DNA from: Paenibacillus endophyticus
Lineage (GTDB): Bacteria; Bacillota; Bacilli; Paenibacillales; Paenibacillaceae
DNA: 64,000 nucleotides
Assembly (NCBI RefSeq): GCF_014192395.1
Contig: NZ_JACHXW010000016.1
Coordinates: 62,001-126,000, forward strand
Direction of reading: 5' to 3'
The position numbers and the translations under genes were made by a program. Numbering within the stretch: the stretch's first letter is position 1; every line of letters begins with the position of its first letter. Below are positions 61,138 through 64,000 of this stretch, one piece after another. The notes under the pieces were generated by a model, which saw only the letters and a program-made list of their open reading frames with translations, was not told where the DNA came from and did no database searches.

Positions 61138-61215
61138 AATTATTTATCTTATATATATATATATATATATTATAATTCTATTTATATAGGTGGCGAAAAA
61201 TATGTTACTTTTAGA
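61099..61215. repeat. 22-bp perfect inverted repeat around a TA-repeat core
   Basis: TCTAAAAGTAACATATTTTTCG (61,099-61,120) and its exact reverse complement (61,194-61,215) flank 73 bases. The core has a nested pair AGAATTAT/ATAATTCT and about 22 bases of alternating TA. On the right, an 18-codon frame starts in the arm (MLLLEKKLEILDNH) behind AGGTGG. Confidence 0.85.
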
Positions 61216-61534
61216 AAAAAAGCTTGAAATTCTAGATAATCATACTGGTTCGTTCTAAGGGCTTTGGTGACCACTCAGATCGATTTCGAACTTCAAACGT
61301 TTAGTTCCTTATCTTCAAGCGCCAGCAAGCTCTATACCCCCTCTGATGTCGTCTATGATGAAAAATAAACCACGTCATCCTCTACGATTAATCATTGTCA
61401 AATGGCGTGGTTCGAATGTTTAGTTAAATACGGTGCTCATACTAAATGAACACAATTAAAATGACATAAGGAAAAGTAAAGACTAATTTCGCTACTTTTC
61501 CAAAAAAATTTTCTGATCCTTTGCTTTACTCTAG
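61216..61534. other. Non-coding stretch
   Basis: No gene supported in 319 bases. A hairpin CCACG...CGTGG lies at about 61,369-61,411. Confidence 0.4.
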
Positions 61535-61781
61535 TCAATCATACCTTTTAAATCTCACTCCAAAACCAAAGCCAACTTTATCAACTTTCCATCCTGCATC
61601 CATCCACCCTTGAGCCTGTGTTCTTAATGGATGTCTTGTATTTCCCCCACTATGTGCGATCATACTTAGATGATGGTGCAAGTCCACCTGTTATTTCATC
61701 TAATTTTTCAAAACAAAGTTGTATTTCACTCACATCTAACTGAGTTAGGTATGTACCAATTTTATCGTACATGCTACTCAT
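61535..61781 (-). pseudogene. Frameshifted DUF7662-like gene
   Basis: ATG at 61,781 after AGGGGGA opens MSSMYDKIGTYLTQLDVSEI then LDEITGGLAPSSKYDRT and TAG. The rest of the family sequence (NTRHPLRTQAQGWMDAGWKV then VGFGFGVRFKRYD) continues in another frame to TGA at 61,535. A single inserted base near the SSKYD codons explains the break. Confidence 0.7.
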
Positions 61782-61918
61782 TAAACTTCCCCCTAACCTC
61801 ATTTCGAGCTTTATCGCCATGTGTTTAAATCAAGTAATTCCATTTACTTAGTTTACTATGCATAGACTCAATTGTTTTTTTCTGCTAAATGAAAATATGC
61901 CGAAGAATTCAAGATATC
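61782..61918. other. Short gap between two broken genes
   Basis: No gene seen in 137 bases. Confidence 0.3.
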
Positions 61919-62215
61919 TTATTTCATCTTTACTTTTATCATCTTTACAACTTCATCGTAAACCTTAGCATCTATTCTCGAATCCGTTTCGTAATTAGTT
62001 GTGTTCCCAGAGTTCAAATCCAATTCATTAACAACTGCATTAAAAGCATAAGAAAACTTTGTTTCAATATCATATGATATTTCATTCTCGATCAAGTACT
62101 GTTCAAATATGTGCTATTCATAAAAATCAATAATATCATTGAAATGTTTGATCCTGAACTCACGAAAATATTCAATCAAGAATCTATGGTATGCAATTGA
62201 TGAACTAAAATCCAT
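61919..62215 (-). pseudogene. Gene broken by an in-frame TAG
   Basis: ATG at 62,215 after AGGAAGTG, 99 codons to TAA at 61,919. The frame is open except for TAG at codon 34 (62,116-62,114): MDFSSSIAYHRFLIEYFREF...NDIIDFYE then stop, then HIFEQYLIENEISYDIETKF. No family recognised. Confidence 0.6.
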
Positions 62216-62225
62216 ATGACACTTC

Positions 62226-62840
62226 CTATTCATTAGAGATCAAAACCTTATATGCTTTGAAACCTAAAGAAGCATCTTTTAATTTAATGTCATTTCTCAA
62301 ACGAGCATAACGACTCTCAGGATTATTTATTATAGTTTCATAGATATGTTGAAATTCATTTTGGATAAATGAAAGTAATATCGCCCTATTTAACATTTGA
62401 TTATCTGAACTTGAATCATCTATAAATTTAGATATGGCTATTTCTGTAGACAATATTCTATCCGAATAAAACCCAATGTTAGTTGTTAAATCATCATCTT
62501 CTGACATGGCATTAAACAAATTTTCTAAATCCATGTAAAGTTCTTTTTCAATTTCTTGTACATTCATAGAAATTGCTGTTTTATTTTTTTCATCTTCAAC
62601 TTTAGATAATTCAATCTGTACCCGCTCAAATAGTGCAGATGCATCAGGATCGCTAGGCTTTTCAATAAGGGCATAATCAAACTGTTTTAATGCTACTTCA
62701 TATTGATTCTCTTTTAAGGCATCCTTACCTAGTCTCATACTTTCTTCGTAGGGATCACCATTAGAACAACTTGTAAGTAATGAAATTATTACTAATCCAC
62801 TTAATACACAATTCAGAAACATCAGAGTGAATCTTTTCAT
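62226..62840 (-). CDS. Lipoprotein with TPR-like helices
   Basis: 204 residues from ATG 62,840 after AAGGGG. The lipobox is LLTSC (C near residue 25). GKDALKENQYEVALKQFDYA then KPSDPDASALFERVQIELSK looks like one or two tetratricopeptide units. The rest is helical. Surface-exposed, function unknown. Confidence 0.7.
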   Translation of the reverse strand: MKRFTLMFLNCVLSGLVIISLLTSCSNGDPYEESMRLGKDALKENQYEVALKQFDYALIEKPSDPDASALFERVQIELSKVEDEKNKTAISMNVQEIEKELYMDLENLFNAMSEDDDLTTNIGFYSDRILSTEIAISKFIDDSSSDNQMLNRAILLSFIQNEFQHIYETIINNPESRYARLRNDIKLKDASLGFKAYKVLISNE

Positions 62841-62877
62841 TATTTTCCCCTTAAACGTTCTAGATTTTATTGCTACT

Positions 62878-63135
62878 TTAAGCAGATTCCACACTTAGAC
62901 CAGTTATCTCCGCAAGACTTATGATTTTTCTTTCCAATTCAAAATGCTCTTCCGAACAATATTTATCTAAGTTTGTTCTTACTCCCTGATTATCATTACG
63001 GTGCAATTGTCCGCATTCGGATTTATGTAATCTCTTGTTTGCTTTATCACCAAAATAATTAAACACAAATCCTTATGGGTTCTGGTGGAGCCATGATTCG
63101 TAATCTCGCTCATTAAGTTTGAAATGTTCGATCAT
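62878..63135 (-). pseudogene. Gene broken by an in-frame TAA
   Basis: ATG at 63,135 after GGGAGGACG. MIEHFKLNERDYESWLHQNP is followed by TAA (63,075-63,073) and then, in the same frame, GFVFNYFGDKANKRLHKSEC and ISLAEITGLSVESA to the stop at 62,878. The parts before and after the stop read as one family (WLxxNPxGFVFNxFG). Confidence 0.7.
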
Positions 63136-63164
63136 TAATGCGTCCTCCCTATACCGTCAACTAT

Positions 63165-63314
63165 TCATCGTCTTCTAAATGCTCTTCTCTCAGCATTAGG
63201 AACACACATTTTACATACTTCAATCGGTTTCCCTTTATCATTTATATAGTTCCTTGCTTATTTAGCTTTCTTACCACATACAACACACCTAGATTTAAAT
63301 AACCATGACAACAC
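63165..63314 (-). pseudogene. Zinc-ribbon small gene broken by an in-frame TAA
   Basis: GTG at 63,314 after GAGGAG. LSWLFKSRCVVCGKKAK, then TAA (63,260-63,258), then in frame ARNYINDKGKPIEVCKMCVPNAERRAFRRR to TGA at 63,165. The two CxxC pairs sit either side of the stop, so the protein needs both halves. Confidence 0.7.
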
Positions 63315-63601
63315 TTCTAAAGCTCCTCTTTCCTGTTGAGAAATTAAAATCATAAAAATTAAACAAATACTACATTGAAAGCTAAACCCACTTCCAACAA
63401 TTATACAATGCTACAGGCAATATGTACCATATTTTCTGATTCATAGTGAAAGCTCCCCACATCTGTGGGAAGCTCAGCACGCTTCTACTGCATTTTGTGT
63501 AACGACTGTAAATTTATTCACTTTTAAATAATTGATAGCTTAAAACACATTTAGGAGAGCCTTATAGGTATTCTACAATGACACTAGCTAAATACAGTTG
63601 G
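63315..63601. other. Mostly non-coding stretch
   Basis: 287 bases. A hairpin AGCTTCCCAC-AGAT-GTGGGGAGCT lies near 63,450-63,474. A 20-codon frame (MNQKIWYILPVALYNCWKWV) on the minus strand ends in TAG. No supported gene. Confidence 0.4.
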
Positions 63602-64000
63602 TTATAGCTCATCCATAAATGTGAGTGGACTATGCTTCTGATATTTCTTTGCAATTTCTTCGTCAGAAAAATCCAAATATGCTTTCTGTGTAACCTCTAC
63701 AGACGAATGCCCCAATATTCTACAAAGTGAAAACCAATCCCCATTGTTTAAGATGTAATATTTAGCAAAGTTATTTCTTAGTTGATGTGGATGAATATGA
63801 ATACTAACTTTTTCACCAGCATCACGCAATGCACGTTCATAATTCCTTATATCAAGCTGTGTACCTTTAGTTGTCGGAAACATAAATGGACTTTCTGAAT
63901 ATCTGTCCTTATAGCGTAGCCACTGCTTTAATTCATTAGCAGATTTGTAGGAAAAATAAACAAAGCGTTCCTGTTTGTTCTTAGCATTAGTGATATGGAT
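63602..64000 (-). CDS. Tyrosine recombinase, 5' end beyond window
   Basis: The open frame runs to the window edge. The C-terminal catalytic core is complete: NAKNKQERFVYFSYKSANEL, IHIHPHQLRNNFAKYYI (His-x-x-Arg), RILGHSSVEVTQKAYLDFSD (His and the catalytic Tyr). This matches a family common in Bacillales elements, including YopP of SPbeta as I recall it. It could be the element's integrase or only an accessory recombinase. Confidence 0.85.
   Translation of the reverse strand: MHITNAKNKQERFVYFSYKSANELKQWLRYKDRYSESPFMFPTTKGTQLDIRNYERALRDAGEKVSIHIHPHQLRNNFAKYYILNNGDWFSLCRILGHSSVEVTQKAYLDFSDEEIAKKYQKHSPLTFMDEL

Larger units (their letters stand above)
38566..64000. mobile_element. Prophage-like integrated element inside spo0A (right end beyond window)
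   Basis: Starting at the spo0A break, the DNA changes to a lower GC content and holds a phage tail gene, recombinases, a replication-initiator-like gene, nucleases, small HTH and RHH regulators and many small orphan genes. No host gene reappears before the window ends. The size is therefore at least 25.4 kb. The integrase that cut spo0A is not obvious here. A tyrosine recombinase runs off the right edge, and a large serine integrase may lie further on. Confidence 0.85.

Noticed and set aside
61150..61172. CRISPR-like or simple tandem repeat
   Set aside because: Only a TA dinucleotide run inside an inverted repeat; no spacer-repeat pattern. No CRISPR array was seen anywhere in the window.
1..64000. 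tRNA or rRNA genes
   Set aside because: I saw no cloverleaf or rRNA-like sequence while reading both strands; without a dedicated scan a tRNA in the element cannot be fully excluded.

Overview
The window looks like the chromosome of a spore-forming Bacillales bacterium, most likely Paenibacillus or a close relative. It carries spmA/spmB, spoVAA/AB/AF, the spoIIA-sigF operon, dacB, dacF, spoIIM, a mciZ homologue and the 3' end of spo0A, mixed with riboflavin, lysine, nucleoside and branched-chain keto-acid genes in an order typical of that group. Positions 1-38,566 are host DNA of roughly balanced GC. From about 38,566 to the right edge the DNA is clearly AT-richer and belongs to one large inserted element, whose far end lies outside the window.

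Host part, mostly transcribed on the minus strand. resB-resA (cytochrome c maturation) is followed by rluB, spmB-spmA-dacB, ytfJ-DUF2953 and scpB-scpA. Next is a riboflavin operon, ribD-ribE-ribBA-ribH, behind an FMN riboswitch (11,072-11,280). Then come ppiB, lysA, spoVAF-spoVAB-spoVAA, sigF-spoIIAB-spoIIAA and dacF. A nucleoside salvage block follows (pdp, a Spo0E-like small gene, punA, deoB), then xerD, yqzK, ald, an intracellular-type subtilisin on the plus strand, fur, spoIIM and nudF, with mciZ divergent from nudF. An M20 peptidase, a Prli42-like micropeptide and lipB lead into the keto-acid dehydrogenase genes bkdB-bkdAB-bkdAA-lpdV. DUF2627, a CoaD-like nucleotidyltransferase and a 55-residue orphan complete the host part.

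Junction. At about 38,566 the spo0A gene (minus strand) is cut just upstream of its helix-turn-helix. About 75 C-terminal codons and the terminator remain on the host side. The rest of spo0A should lie beyond the far end of the element, so precise excision would restore the gene. This resembles the intervening elements in sigK and spsM, but here the target is the master regulator at the top of the sporulation cascade.

Element part. 39-44 kb is a nuclease-rich accessory block: Mrr-like, MazG-like, HNH, DUF6979 and NERD proteins. 44-48.5 kb is one giant phage tail protein with internal repeats and no other virion gene beside it. 48.5-53 kb holds an integrase remnant, a second HNH nuclease, an AlbA_2/HTH protein and a DUF3800 protein. 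53-56 kb holds a small serine recombinase with repeats at its promoter, a putative replication initiator and a long inverted repeat. 56-58.4 kb is a plus-strand operon that includes a protein joining a DnaA domain I-like region to a zinc-binding tail, and two coiled-coil genes each followed by the same style of stem-loop. 58.5-64 kb holds lipoproteins, small regulators with paired operators, a 22-bp inverted repeat around a TA tract, and several genes broken by single stops or a frameshift. A tyrosine recombinase runs off the edge.

All calls come from reading sequence and translations. No database search was run, so family names for weakly conserved genes are recognition-based.
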